A stretch of DNA of 64,000 nucleotides from Pseudarthrobacter equi (GTDB lineage Bacteria; Actinomycetota; Actinomycetes; Actinomycetales; Micrococcaceae): NCBI RefSeq assembly GCF_900105535.1, contig NZ_LT629779.1:4395079-4459078 (forward strand). Reading direction: 5' to 3'. A program made the position numbers and the translations under genes. Each line of letters starts with the position of its first letter. The stretch's first letter is position 1. The notes beneath the pieces were generated by a model. The model was not told the DNA's origin. It saw only the letters and a list, made by a program, of their open reading frames with translations, and did not search any database. Positions 18,851-27,302 of the stretch are shown piece by piece.

Positions 18851-19474
18851 GTGCAATTTTCCCTGTGGCTGGCCCTGGCAGGCGCCGGCGCCCTCATCAG
18901 TTTCACCCCCGGTGCCGGCGCTATCAACACCATGAGCAATTCCCTGAACGCCGGCTTCCGCCGCTCCATCTGGGGAATCCTGGGCCAGCAGGCAGCGCTC
19001 GTTGTCCACGTGCTCATCGTGGCGCTGGGCGTTGGGGTTTTGGTTTCCGGTTCTCCGCTGGCCTTCAACATCATCCGGTACGCCGGTGCCGCCTACCTGG
19101 TGTACCTGGGCATCCGGCAGTTCCTCAGCAAGCCCGCCGTCCAGGAGGAGCAGGCGGCCGCGTCCACGTTCGAGCCCGCAGTGTCAATTTTCCGGCGGGG
19201 TTTCTGGGTCAACCTCCTGAACCCCAAAGCGATTGTTTTCTTCCTGGCCTTCACGCCGCAGTTCATCCGGCCCGAAGAATCGCTGATCACCCAGTACGCC
19301 ATCCTGACGGCCACCATCGTGGCCATCGACATCCTGGTCATGTGGTTCTTCTTCGCCGCGGCCGCGCGCTCATTCCAGCGCTTTACGCAGACCGAACGGG
19401 GCCAACTGGTCCTCAGCAAGGTGTTCGGCGTGCTGTTCGTCGGCGTCGGAATCCTGCTGGCTTTCATCCACTGA
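18851..19474 (+). CDS. LysE/RhtB-family amino-acid exporter
   Basis: 207 residues with six hydrophobic segments. SFTPGAGAINTMSNSLNAG at about 17-35 is the family's first-loop signature, and FWVNLLNPKAIVFFLAF (about 120-136) the second conserved block. The family exports amino acids such as lysine, homoserine or threonine; the substrate here is unknown. The GTG at 18851 follows TAAGAT by six bases with no ribosome site, so the message is probably leaderless. A perfect 18-bp palindrome covers its stop codon. Confidence 0.88.
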   Translation: MQFSLWLALAGAGALISFTPGAGAINTMSNSLNAGFRRSIWGILGQQAALVVHVLIVALGVGVLVSGSPLAFNIIRYAGAAYLVYLGIRQFLSKPAVQEEQAAASTFEPAVSIFRRGFWVNLLNPKAIVFFLAFTPQFIRPEESLITQYAILTATIVAIDILVMWFFFAAAARSFQRFTQTERGQLVLSKVFGVLFVGVGILLAFIH

Positions 19475-19483
19475 TCAGTGGAT
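19466..19483. repeat. Perfect 18-bp palindrome over the exporter stop codon
   Basis: atccactgatcagtggat is an exact palindrome without a loop and includes the TGA stop of the LysE-type gene. A GC-rich hairpin (ggccgcc/ggcggcc) follows at about 19486-19503 and may serve as the terminator. Confidence 0.7.
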
Positions 19484-19635
19484 CCGGCCGCCGGACGGGC
19501 GGCCCGCCGGGCGAACCGGCGCCCTCAACCCTGCTCCTTACCCATTTCCACCAGCCGTCATGCATCTTTACAAATCCGTCAAATATTGTGAATCGCCGCT
19601 GGCCAACAGTGGCCATAAAGCGCATGCTTAGACAC

Positions 19636-20175
19636 ATGAACTCAACGTCGAGCCCATACCGCGTCATTGCCGTCTGCACGGGCAATATCTGCCGCTCCCC
19701 CATGGCTGAACACATGCTCCGGGCGGCACTCGAACGCGAGGGGCTGGACGACCTGGTAATGGTGGACTCAGCCGGCACCACCGGGTACGAGGCGGGGCGG
19801 CCCATCGATCCGCGCGCGGCCCGCCGGCTGGCCATCACGCAACTCACCACGGACTTCCATGTGGCCAGGGAGTGGGACCACGGCTGGTTCCGCGACCGGG
19901 ACCTGATTCTTGCGCTGGACATCGACCACTATGCGTGGCTGAGCCAGGCGGCTCCGGACAGGGAGTCGCTGGAGAAGATCCGGATGCTCCGCAGCTTCGA
20001 CCCCGCCATGACCGGCCGCGACCTCCTGGACCAGGGCATCGAGGATCCCTGGTACGGCGGGCACGCCGATTTCGACGCCGTCTGGCATCAGATCCACACC
20101 GCGATGCCCGGCCTCGTTGACCACATCCGGGCAGCGGTTGCAAGCAATGCACGCCTGGCGCGGCAGGCGCACTGA
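19636..20175 (+). CDS. Low-molecular-weight protein-tyrosine phosphatase
   Basis: 179 residues. VCTGNICRSPMAE holds the C(X)5R phosphate loop (Cys 14, Arg 20) and EDPWYGG the general acid Asp 137, both diagnostic of LMW phosphatases. It dephosphorylates tyrosine, or arginine in some relatives, on cytosolic proteins. The start is the ATG before NSTSSPYRV; an ATG four codons earlier (MLRH) is possible. It is followed after 19 bases by the kinase-PabB fusion gene. Confidence 0.92.
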   Translation: MNSTSSPYRVIAVCTGNICRSPMAEHMLRAALEREGLDDLVMVDSAGTTGYEAGRPIDPRAARRLAITQLTTDFHVAREWDHGWFRDRDLILALDIDHYAWLSQAAPDRESLEKIRMLRSFDPAMTGRDLLDQGIEDPWYGGHADFDAVWHQIHTAMPGLVDHIRAAVASNARLARQAH

Positions 20176-20194
20176 AAACGGTACGCTCTACTCC

Positions 20195-22327
20195 ATGAGC
20201 CCAGCCCCCGTCATCATTGCCATTGACGGACGCTCGGGTGCAGGCAAGACCACCCTCGCCGTGGAACTGGCCGCGCGGCTGCGCGCCCGCCACAAGGTGT
20301 CGCTGTTCCACCTCGAGGACATCTACCCCGGCTGGAACGGCCTGGCCGCCGGCATCGAACGCTACGTCAGCACCGTCCTTGAGCCGCTCAGCCGCGGTAT
20401 GGCCGCCACCTGGACCAGCTGGGACTGGGAAAGGCATTACGACGGCGACCCCCGGGTCACCCTTCCCGCCGAGATTGTCATCGTGGAGGGAGTCGGCGCC
20501 GCGGCCGCCGCAGCTCGGCCCTTCCTGGGCGCGGTCATCTGGGCGGACTCACCGGAGGAAGTCCGCCGCACCCGCGCACTGCAGCGGGACGGCGAAACCT
20601 ACGAACCCTACTGGGACCAGTGGGCCGCCCAGGAGTCCGAATGGCTGGCCGGGGACGATGTTGCCGCTGCGGCGGACCTGCAGGTCCGGAACGTGGCGGA
20701 CGGCAGCGCCCCGGAGGACGTCCTGCAGCTCCTGCCCTACCTCCCAGTGCTGGCACAGGTCCTCGCCCCCGAGCTGTCCGCCCGCCGGGGCCTGAGCCTC
20801 CGTGCGGAACGGCTCGAGGCACGCCCGCAGGCCGCCGAACTGTTCCGTGCCCTGTACGGCGGATCCGCCAACGCCGTCTGGCTCGACTCGTCCAATGCCG
20901 GGGCATCGCTCAACACGGGGCCGGCGGCGGGCGGGGACCCCGCCGATCCAACCGTCCGGACGGCCGCCGAACGCAGCCGCTTCAGCATTTTGGCGGACGA
21001 CGGCGGCACGTTCGGCCAGTCCGTCACGCACCGGTCCGGGGCCAGCCACATCAGCGCTGGCTCGGTGACCGCCACAGTGGACGGACCGTTTTTCCGGTGG
21101 CTGGACTCCGTGTGGGGCCGCCGGGCGGTCCGCGCCCCGGAGGGCTACCCCGGAGAGTTCACCCTGGGATGGCTGGGCTACCTGGGCTACGAACTGAAAC
21201 GGGAGACCGGCGGCACCGACGTTTCCGCGGCCACACCGGACGCCGCGCTGATCTTCGCCGGACGGGCTGTGGTCTTGGACCACGCGGACGGCACGGCATG
21301 GCTCCTGGCCCTGGACGCCCCGGACGCCGCCGAATGGCTGGATACTGCACGGGCAGCCGTGCAGGCCGCAGCAGCTGCACCCACCGGGTCGGACACCCAG
21401 GACGCCGCCGAACTGGCCGGCGCTGCCATTGTTGGCGGCAGCACCGGCGTCGGCGGCTCCTCAGTGCCCGTGTTCGCGAGCCGGGACAGCGGCGTGGCCT
21501 ACCGGGCCAAAATCGCCGAGGCGCAGCGCGAAATCGCCGAGGGCAACACCTACGAAGTCTGCCTGACAACCACACTCGCGGCCCGTGTTCCGGCCGGTTC
21601 CCTGGACCCGTGGAACACGTACCTCGCCCTGCGCCGGCGGAACCCGGCACCCTTCGCCAGCTACCTGGCGTTCGACGGACTGGCGGTCGCCAGCACCTCG
21701 CCGGAGCGTTTCCTGCGGATAGCGGCCGACGGCGGGATGCGCGCCGAGCCGATTAAGGGCACCCGCCGCCGGGCTGCTGACGCCACCGAGGACGCCGCCC
21801 TGCGCACGGAGCTCGCCACCTCGCTGAAGGACCGGGCCGAGAACATCATGATTGTGGACCTGCTGCGGAACGACCTCAGCCATTTCGCAGTCCCCGGCTC
21901 CGTGACGGTGAGCCGGCTGTGCGCCATCGAAAGCTATGCCACGGTGCACCAGATGGTGAGCACCATCGACGCCACCCTGCCGCCGGGATCCCCGCGGGCC
22001 GAAGCCGTGGCCGCCTGCTTCCCGGCCGGTTCGATGACCGGGGCGCCGAAGATCAGCACCATGGCCATCCTCGACCACCTGGAAGCGGGCCCTCGCGGCA
22101 TCTATTCGGGTGCCATCGGATACTTTTCGCTGAACGGTGCCACGGACCTGGCAGTCGCCATCAGGACCCTGGTGATCAGCGCGGACAACGACGGCACGGC
22201 GGAACTGACCCTCGGCGTCGGCGGCGCCATCACGTCCGATTCCGTGCCGGACGAGGAATACGACGAAATCCGCACCAAGGCCTACGGGGTGCTCTCAACC
22301 CTCGGCGCGGAATTCCCTGACCCCTAA
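20195..22327 (+). CDS. pabB: P-loop kinase fused to aminodeoxychorismate synthase component I (PabB)
   Basis: 710 residues with two parts. Residues 1-200 are a uridine-kinase-like P-loop domain with Walker A GRSGAGKTT (12-20) and IVIVEGVGA as the likely Walker B. Residues about 205-710 are a chorismate-using PabB/TrpE-like enzyme: PIKGTRRR (about 518), DLLRNDLSHF, GSMTGAPK (about 611), RGIYSGAIGYF and PDEEYDEIRTKA. PabB makes 4-amino-4-deoxychorismate for folate when ammonia is supplied by PabA; no PabA domain or gene is seen here. PabC lies 1.6 kb downstream. TACGCT seven bases before the ATG suggests a leaderless message. The kinase part has no obvious role in folate synthesis. Confidence 0.88.
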   Translation: MSPAPVIIAIDGRSGAGKTTLAVELAARLRARHKVSLFHLEDIYPGWNGLAAGIERYVSTVLEPLSRGMAATWTSWDWERHYDGDPRVTLPAEIVIVEGVGAAAAAARPFLGAVIWADSPEEVRRTRALQRDGETYEPYWDQWAAQESEWLAGDDVAAAADLQVRNVADGSAPEDVLQLLPYLPVLAQVLAPELSARRGLSLRAERLEARPQAAELFRALYGGSANAVWLDSSNAGASLNTGPAAGGDPADPTVRTAAERSRFSILADDGGTFGQSVTHRSGASHISAGSVTATVDGPFFRWLDSVWGRRAVRAPEGYPGEFTLGWLGYLGYELKRETGGTDVSAATPDAALIFAGRAVVLDHADGTAWLLALDAPDAAEWLDTARAAVQAAAAAPTGSDTQDAAELAGAAIVGGSTGVGGSSVPVFASRDSGVAYRAKIAEAQREIAEGNTYEVCLTTTLAARVPAGSLDPWNTYLALRRRNPAPFASYLAFDGLAVASTSPERFLRIAADGGMRAEPIKGTRRRAADATEDAALRTELATSLKDRAENIMIVDLLRNDLSHFAVPGSVTVSRLCAIESYATVHQMVSTIDATLPPGSPRAEAVAACFPAGSMTGAPKISTMAILDHLEAGPRGIYSGAIGYFSLNGATDLAVAIRTLVISADNDGTAELTLGVGGAITSDSVPDEEYDEIRTKAYGVLSTLGAEFPDP

Positions 22328-22355
22328 AGCACCGGGCGGAGCTGGCTGGCCGGCT

Positions 22356-23831
22356 TTATTGGACGGTTGCCGTCAGCCGCGCCACGTTGTCCACATAGCG
22401 TGCGGCGAGCGGCCGGTTCAGCCAGTCTGACAGCCGCAGCTCATGGGAGATGTCCCGGTACGTGTTCTCCACCGCGCGCATCTTGGTCACGATGTCCGCG
22501 CCGAGCAGCATGACGGACACCTCAAGGTTCAGGGAGAACGAGCGCATGTCCATGTTGCTCGAGCCAAGGACTGCCACCTCGTCGTCGATGGTGAAGTGCT
22601 TGGCGTGCAGCACGAACGGCGCCTTGTACAGGAAGATCCGTACGCCGGCCTCGAGCAGCGCCTCGTAGTAGGACTGCTGGGCGTGGTGGACCAGGAACTG
22701 GTCGCCCTTTTCGGAAACGAACAGTTCAACGTCCACGCCGCGCTGGGCTGCCGTAGTGATGGCGTACAGCAGGGAATCATCCGGGACGAAGTACGGGCTG
22801 CAAATGGAAATCCGGTGCTGGGCCGAATAGATGAGGGTGTTGAAGAGCCGCAGGTTGTTCTCCGTGATGAATCCCGGGCCGCTGGGCACCACCTGGGCGG
22901 TGACGTTCCCCGGAGCCGTGTCCACCGGAAGCTGCAGCTGGTGCTCCAGCGACTCGTCGGTTTCGCTGAGCCAGTCGGTGGCGAAGACGACGTTCAGGGT
23001 GGTCACGATCGGTCCGCGGAGGCAGGCCATCAGCTCAACCCATTCGCGGCCGGCCTTGCGGTGGCGGGGGTTGTTGTAGGAGGGCTCAATGAGGTTCTGC
23101 GACCCGGTGAAGGCCAGCTCACCGTCCACCACCATGATCTTGCGGTGGTTCCGGAGGTCCGGCCTGCGCCACTGCCCGTGGATGGGCAGCAGCGGCAGCA
23201 TGCGCTTCCACTGGATCTTGCCGGCTTTGAGGCGCTTGAGGAGGTTTTTGTAGCCCTTGACCCGCAGGGTGCCGATGTGGTCAAAGAGAACCCGCACTTC
23301 GACGCCGCGTTCGGCGGCTTCCTCGAGGGCGGTGAGAAGGTCATCGGTGATGTGGTCGGTGCTCATGATGTAGAACTCGGCGTTGACGAACTTCTTCGCC
23401 TTCCGCACCGCCTCGGTCATGGCAAAGATGGAGTCCGGGTAACCGGGGATGAGGTCCACCGTGTTGCCGTCCACCATGGGCAGCGAACCCAGCCGGCGGT
23501 TCAGTTCCCCGGCCGACTTCACCCACTCGGGGCCCTGGTAGTCGCTCTCAGCGTCCGAGAGGGCCGTGATGCCCGCCTGGACCCTCTCGTTGACTTGCTG
23601 CTGCTGCTCCCGGCGCCGGCTGGACAGCCGGAAGTTGCCGAAAAGCAGGAAGAGGACGATGCCCACGAATGGCACGAAGAAGATGCCCAGCAGCCAGGCC
23701 ATGGCCGTGGTGGGGCGCCGGTTGCCCGGGATGATTCCCAACGCCAGGATCCTGATGGCGAGGTCTGCAACGCCCAGGATCACCACTACCCACATCGGCG
23801 CAGTGCCGGCAAGCGAAAATGGCCACAACAC
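22356..23831 (-). CDS. cls: Cardiolipin synthase (phospholipase D family)
   Basis: 491 residues from a GTG at 23831 preceded by GGGGG; an ATG at 23795 is the alternative. A much longer open frame upstream is a shadow over pabC. Two N-terminal membrane helices (about 5-30 and 38-62) precede two PLD domains with HKD motifs: NHRKIMVVDG near residue 227 and LHAKHFTIDD near 407. It joins two phosphatidylglycerols, or PG and CDP-DAG, into cardiolipin at the membrane. It sits convergent to the kinase-PabB gene and divergent from pabC. Confidence 0.93.
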   Translation of the reverse strand: MLWPFSLAGTAPMWVVVILGVADLAIRILALGIIPGNRRPTTAMAWLLGIFFVPFVGIVLFLLFGNFRLSSRRREQQQQVNERVQAGITALSDAESDYQGPEWVKSAGELNRRLGSLPMVDGNTVDLIPGYPDSIFAMTEAVRKAKKFVNAEFYIMSTDHITDDLLTALEEAAERGVEVRVLFDHIGTLRVKGYKNLLKRLKAGKIQWKRMLPLLPIHGQWRRPDLRNHRKIMVVDGELAFTGSQNLIEPSYNNPRHRKAGREWVELMACLRGPIVTTLNVVFATDWLSETDESLEHQLQLPVDTAPGNVTAQVVPSGPGFITENNLRLFNTLIYSAQHRISICSPYFVPDDSLLYAITTAAQRGVDVELFVSEKGDQFLVHHAQQSYYEALLEAGVRIFLYKAPFVLHAKHFTIDDEVAVLGSSNMDMRSFSLNLEVSVMLLGADIVTKMRAVENTYRDISHELRLSDWLNRPLAARYVDNVARLTATVQ

Positions 23832-23924
23832 GAGATAACCCCCGGAAGATGAGCTCCCGGCGGACGGATTCCGTCCGGGCACTCCGCCCAGCTTATCCGC
23901 GCGGTACCGCACTAAGCTGGAGCC

Positions 23925-24854
23925 ATGACCTCTCCCGCCCCCGTGGTACTCGTTTTCCTTGATCCCGCCTACCCCGATGGCCGGCCGGCCGACGCCTCCC
24001 AGCCGCAGCTGATGGTCACGGACCAGGGGGCCACCCGGGGGGATGGCATCTTCGAAACGATGCTCGCCGTGCGGGGGGCAGTCCGGAAGATCCAAGCCCA
24101 CCTGGACCGCCTGGGCGGCTCCGCCGAAGCACTGGACCTCAACATCCCGGGGCAGGATGAGTGGCGGCGGGCCATCGCTGCCGCCATTGCCGAGCACCAC
24201 GCACAGTACCCGGCCCCCACTCCGGGCGACGACGAACTGGTGGTCAAACTGGTGGTCACCCGCGGCGTAGAAGGCGCGGCCTCCCCCACCGCCTGGGTGC
24301 AGGTCTCCGCCGCGCCGGCCACCGGCCGCCGCCAGCGCGAAACGGGCATCGATGTCATCCTCCTTGACCGCGGCTACGACAGTGACGTTGCCGAGCGCGC
24401 ACCGTGGCTGCTCATGGGTGCCAAGACGCTCTCCTACGCCGTCAACATGGCCGCACTGCGCCATGCCCGCAGACAGGGCGCCGACGACGTCATCTTCCTG
24501 TCCTCCGATGGCCGCGTGCTGGAAGGCCCCACGTCCACGGTGCTGCTGGCCCATGTGGAAAAATCCGGCGACGGCACCACCCTCAAGCGCCTCATCACCC
24601 CCCAGCTGGACAGCGGCATCCTCCCCGGAACATCCCAGGGCGCCCTGTTCACCGCAGCCAAGGCAGCCGGCTGGGAACTGGGCTACGGACCACTGGAACC
24701 GCAGGACCTGCTGGATGCCGACGCGGTCTGGCTGATCTCCAGCGTCCGCCTGCTCGCCCCCGTCAACACCATCGACGGCAAGCAGATCGGCACCCCGTCG
24801 CTGCAGAAGGAACTGACGGCCGAGCTCACCGGGCTTTACGCCGGAATCGAATAG
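23925..24854 (+). CDS. pabC: Aminodeoxychorismate lyase (class IV aminotransferase)
   Basis: 309 residues, fold-type IV PLP enzyme. MGAKTLSYAVNM carries the likely PLP lysine (Lys 167). DDVIFLSSDGRVLEGPTSTV and the TPQLDSGILPGTSQG block are standard for this fold. It would release pyruvate from aminodeoxychorismate to give p-aminobenzoate. Branched-chain or D-amino-acid aminotransferases share the fold, but the nearby pabB favours PabC. The ATG lies six bases after TAAGCT, again without a leader. A small terminator follows at 24864. Confidence 0.85.
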   Translation: MTSPAPVVLVFLDPAYPDGRPADASQPQLMVTDQGATRGDGIFETMLAVRGAVRKIQAHLDRLGGSAEALDLNIPGQDEWRRAIAAAIAEHHAQYPAPTPGDDELVVKLVVTRGVEGAASPTAWVQVSAAPATGRRQRETGIDVILLDRGYDSDVAERAPWLLMGAKTLSYAVNMAALRHARRQGADDVIFLSSDGRVLEGPTSTVLLAHVEKSGDGTTLKRLITPQLDSGILPGTSQGALFTAAKAAGWELGYGPLEPQDLLDADAVWLISSVRLLAPVNTIDGKQIGTPSLQKELTAELTGLYAGIE

Positions 24855-24863
24855 CACTGAAAC

Positions 24864-24882
24864 AAGGGGTGAAGTCCCTTTT
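24864..24882 (+). terminator. Rho-independent-like terminator after pabC
   Basis: AAGGG (24864-24868) pairs with CCCTT (24876-24880) across a seven-base loop and is followed by further T residues. The stem is short, so termination may be weak. Confidence 0.5.
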
Positions 24883-24914
24883 CCGTGTCAGGCTTCGCCC
24901 GTAAGGTGTGGACC

Positions 24915-25379
24915 ATGGACTCGCTCAAGCTGCCAATCGAAAACCTTTCCTTTGACGACTGCTGGGAACTTCTTTCAGGCGACACGCTGGGCAGGCTCGC
25001 CATCGTCGTCGACGGCCACCCCGAGGTCTTCCCCGTTAATTTCGTTGTCCACCGCCGGAGCATCGCCTTCCGCACGGCGGCCGGTTCCAAGCTGTGGGGC
25101 GCCATGATGGAACGCCCGGCGGCGCTGGAGATCGACGGCTACGACCCCGCCACGGAGCTTGCGTGGAGCGTGGTGGTGCGCGGCGATACCCAGGTCATTG
25201 AGGACCAGTCCGAAATAGACGCCGTGGACGGCCTGGGACTGGAGCCTTGGCAGCCTGGCGAAAAATCGAACTACATCCGGCTCAACGCCAAGGCCCTGAC
25301 GGGCCGCAGGTTCCAGGTGAACCGGCCGGACGTCTGGAACACCCGGCTGCAGGACCGGCGGCGCGCCTCCTTCGAGTAG
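24915..25379 (+). CDS. Pyridoxamine 5'-phosphate oxidase-fold protein
   Basis: 154 residues from the ATG at 24915; TAAGGT lies seven bases upstream, so the message is probably leaderless and the in-frame ATG at 24885 is too early. GRLAIVVDGHPEVFPVNFVV (about 26-45) is the typical split-barrel strand pair, and FRTAAGSKLWGA fits the flavin- or F420-binding part. Many actinobacterial members of this fold bind FMN, heme or F420. The exact substrate is unknown. Confidence 0.8.
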   Translation: MDSLKLPIENLSFDDCWELLSGDTLGRLAIVVDGHPEVFPVNFVVHRRSIAFRTAAGSKLWGAMMERPAALEIDGYDPATELAWSVVVRGDTQVIEDQSEIDAVDGLGLEPWQPGEKSNYIRLNAKALTGRRFQVNRPDVWNTRLQDRRRASFE

Positions 25380-25396
25380 CCTTCGCCGGCCAGCAG

Positions 25397-26101
25397 TCAG
25401 GCCGTAGGCTGTACCGACAGTTCTGCTTCCAGACCGGTCAAAAGGATGGTGAGTCCCCTGTCCAGTTCCTCGGAGCCGTCGTAGTCTGCCAATGCAGGGG
25501 CCAGGGCGCGGAGCCGGGGAAAATCCTTGGCCGGAAGGCGGTGCAATCCAAGTCGGAGCAACACCTCGTTCTCCTCCGGATCCACCACGAATTCCTGTAG
25601 CTCATTGAGGATGTGTCCGTAAAGGAAGCCATAGTAGGCCCTGTAAACGTGCAGGGCCCCGGCTGGCGCAAATCCCGCTGCGATCAGCAGCGAAAGGATT
25701 TGCTCCAGTGGCCGGAGCGTGCCCAAGGGCCGAAGGCCCAACGGCGTGGACAGCGGCCTGGTAACGAGAAGCGGCACCACGTTGGGGTGCTCAAGGGCAA
25801 GGCGGCGCAGGCTGTGCGCAATGTGGCGAAGCTGTGCCTTCCAATCGGGATCGTCCGGCTGGACGGGGAGTTCGTCAAGAACCCGTTCTGCCACTCCGTC
25901 AAGCAGGGCCGCACGGTTTTCCGCATACCGGTACAGGCTCATGGGATCCCGGTCCAGCGCCTGGCCCAGGCGCCGCATGGTGAGGGCGTCAACGCCCTCG
26001 GCATCCACCAATTCCAAGGCTTTTGCGAGCACCCTCTCCTTACTGAGTGGGGCCTTCCGCCTTACGGAGGTGCCTGGGCCCGCGGCATCTTTGGGAGTCA
26101 T
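25397..26101 (-). CDS. TetR-family regulator
   Basis: 234 residues. The N-terminal HTH (about 18-65) reads LSKERVLAKALELVDAEG, LTMRRLGQALDRDPMSLYRY, the signature of the TetR/AcrR family. The C-terminal helical region resembles the TetR_C tetracycline-repressor-like ligand domain (RAYYGFLYGHI). Palindromes in the 226-bp divergent region probably include its operator. Its regulated gene is unclear; the small gene at 26328 is the nearest candidate. Confidence 0.88.
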   Translation of the reverse strand: MTPKDAAGPGTSVRRKAPLSKERVLAKALELVDAEGVDALTMRRLGQALDRDPMSLYRYAENRAALLDGVAERVLDELPVQPDDPDWKAQLRHIAHSLRRLALEHPNVVPLLVTRPLSTPLGLRPLGTLRPLEQILSLLIAAGFAPAGALHVYRAYYGFLYGHILNELQEFVVDPEENEVLLRLGLHRLPAKDFPRLRALAPALADYDGSEELDRGLTILLTGLEAELSVQPTA

Positions 26102-26180
26102 GGTGTCCGTCCTTTAGCAGGCGCCGGCTTCCGGGAAAGGATAGTCCAGACGCTTGCTGTATTTGTAGTCTACGCGTAAA

Positions 26181-26195
26181 GTCTACAACGTAGAC
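26181..26195. promoter_or_regulatory. Putative TetR operator palindrome
   Basis: gtctac-aac-gtagac has exact six-base arms. A related tgtagtctacg lies about 15 bp upstream, so two half-overlapping sites may exist. The region is divergent and next to the TetR-type gene. Confidence 0.6.
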
Positions 26196-26327
26196 ATGCG
26201 GCTGCGCGGCCCTTAGGCCAGATTGTAAGTGCCCCACCGTCACACTCCATCGCCCCGTGCAGGGCGCCGGAGGTTCGCCGCTATAGCCGAATGGCGACAC
26301 CATTGCACTTAGCGAAGGGAAGCCGTC

Positions 26328-26582
26328 GTGGCCAATTCGCAGTTTGATCAGTTCCTCCAGGAAGCCACCTACCTCGACGAATCCACCGAACATGGCCTCA
26401 ACCGTGACCGCCTGTTCGGGCTCTACACCAGCTGGTGCTTCATCAACCAGCACTCCCCGGGCGCTGAACCGCAGTTCTGGTCAGCCATGAAGCACCGGAT
26501 CAACCCGCGGCACAACCGCCTGCGGATGAAAGGCCCGGCCGCTGCCGACTACATCGTCGCCAGCTATCCCGGCCTCGTATAA
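26328..26582 (+). CDS. Small soluble protein of unknown function
   Basis: 84 residues starting at GTG (26328) behind GAAGGGAAG. The sequence is polar with aromatic residues (LFGLYTSWCFIN, EPQFWSAMKHRI) and no membrane segment, so it looks like a compact helical protein. I recognise no family; the FWSAMKHRINPRHNRLRMKG part could bind nucleic acid by charge only. A strong terminator follows directly, so it is a single-gene unit. Confidence 0.75.
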   Translation: MANSQFDQFLQEATYLDESTEHGLNRDRLFGLYTSWCFINQHSPGAEPQFWSAMKHRINPRHNRLRMKGPAAADYIVASYPGLV

Positions 26583-26590
26583 GACGAAAC

Positions 26591-26624
26591 AAATGCTGTG
26601 GCACCAGGGTGCCACAGCATTTTT
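26591..26624 (+). terminator. Strong Rho-independent terminator
   Basis: A perfect 15-base stem (26591-26605 with 26608-26622) ends in a run of five T from 26620. It lies nine bases after the stop of the small gene. Confidence 0.9.
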
Positions 26625-26674
26625 CGTGCGGTGCGGGCGGCAGGTATTGCCGGGCTGCACGGCACAATCGAAGG

Positions 26675-27268
26675 ATGAACAATCCACACCCCACGCCCGT
26701 AGCCGAGCCAGAACAACTGCTCCACGGGGTTGGCATCCGGCTGCTCCACGCCGATGACGGGCACTCCCTCGCAGGGGCGTACGTCCGAAACCGACGGCAC
26801 CTGGCCCCGTGGGAACCCCACCGGCCGGAGGCGTTCTACAGCGCCGAACGGCAGCGGGAGCTGATCCGGGCCAAGTGTGAGCAGCTGGAGTCAGGCACGG
26901 AGGTTCCCTGGGTCCTCCTCGAGGGTTCCGGTGGCTCAATGGCGGGCCAGCGCATCGTCGGAACCATCACCCTCACCGGAATCGTGCGGGGTCCGTTCCT
27001 CAGCGCCAACCTCGGTTACTGGGTGGACCACAGCCTCCTGGGGCGGGGCGTCGGCACGGCCGCTGTACGGTTCGCGGCCGGCTACGCGCAGAGAGAGCTT
27101 GGCCTGCACCGGATCCAGGCCGCCACCCTGCTGCATAACGCGGCATCGCGGCGGATCCTGGGCCGGGCAGGGTTCCGTGAAATCGGAGTCGCCCCGGAGT
27201 ACCTGCAGATTGCCGGAATATGGCAGGACCACCTGCTGCACCAGCTCATCCTGCCGCACGGACAGTAA
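26675..27268 (+). CDS. GNAT-family N-acetyltransferase (RimJ/RimL-like)
   Basis: 197 residues from the ATG at 26675. GYWVDHSLLGRGVGTAAVRFA (about 111-131) spans the acetyl-CoA-binding motif A with the R/GxGxA pattern, and NAASRRILGRAGFREIG (about 150-166) is the family's C-terminal block. RimJ-like enzymes acetylate N-termini of ribosomal proteins, but relatives modify many small substrates. CACAAT lies six bases before the ATG; GAAGG is too close to be a good ribosome site. Confidence 0.87.
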   Translation: MNNPHPTPVAEPEQLLHGVGIRLLHADDGHSLAGAYVRNRRHLAPWEPHRPEAFYSAERQRELIRAKCEQLESGTEVPWVLLEGSGGSMAGQRIVGTITLTGIVRGPFLSANLGYWVDHSLLGRGVGTAAVRFAAGYAQRELGLHRIQAATLLHNAASRRILGRAGFREIGVAPEYLQIAGIWQDHLLHQLILPHGQ

Positions 27269-27302
27269 CCGCGGGCGGCCACGCCGGGCTCCCGAACAGG
27301 TC

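Noticed and set aside
23832..24857. N-terminal extension of cardiolipin synthase
   Set aside because: The open frame continues over pabC, but the conserved membrane helices begin at the GTG near 23831.
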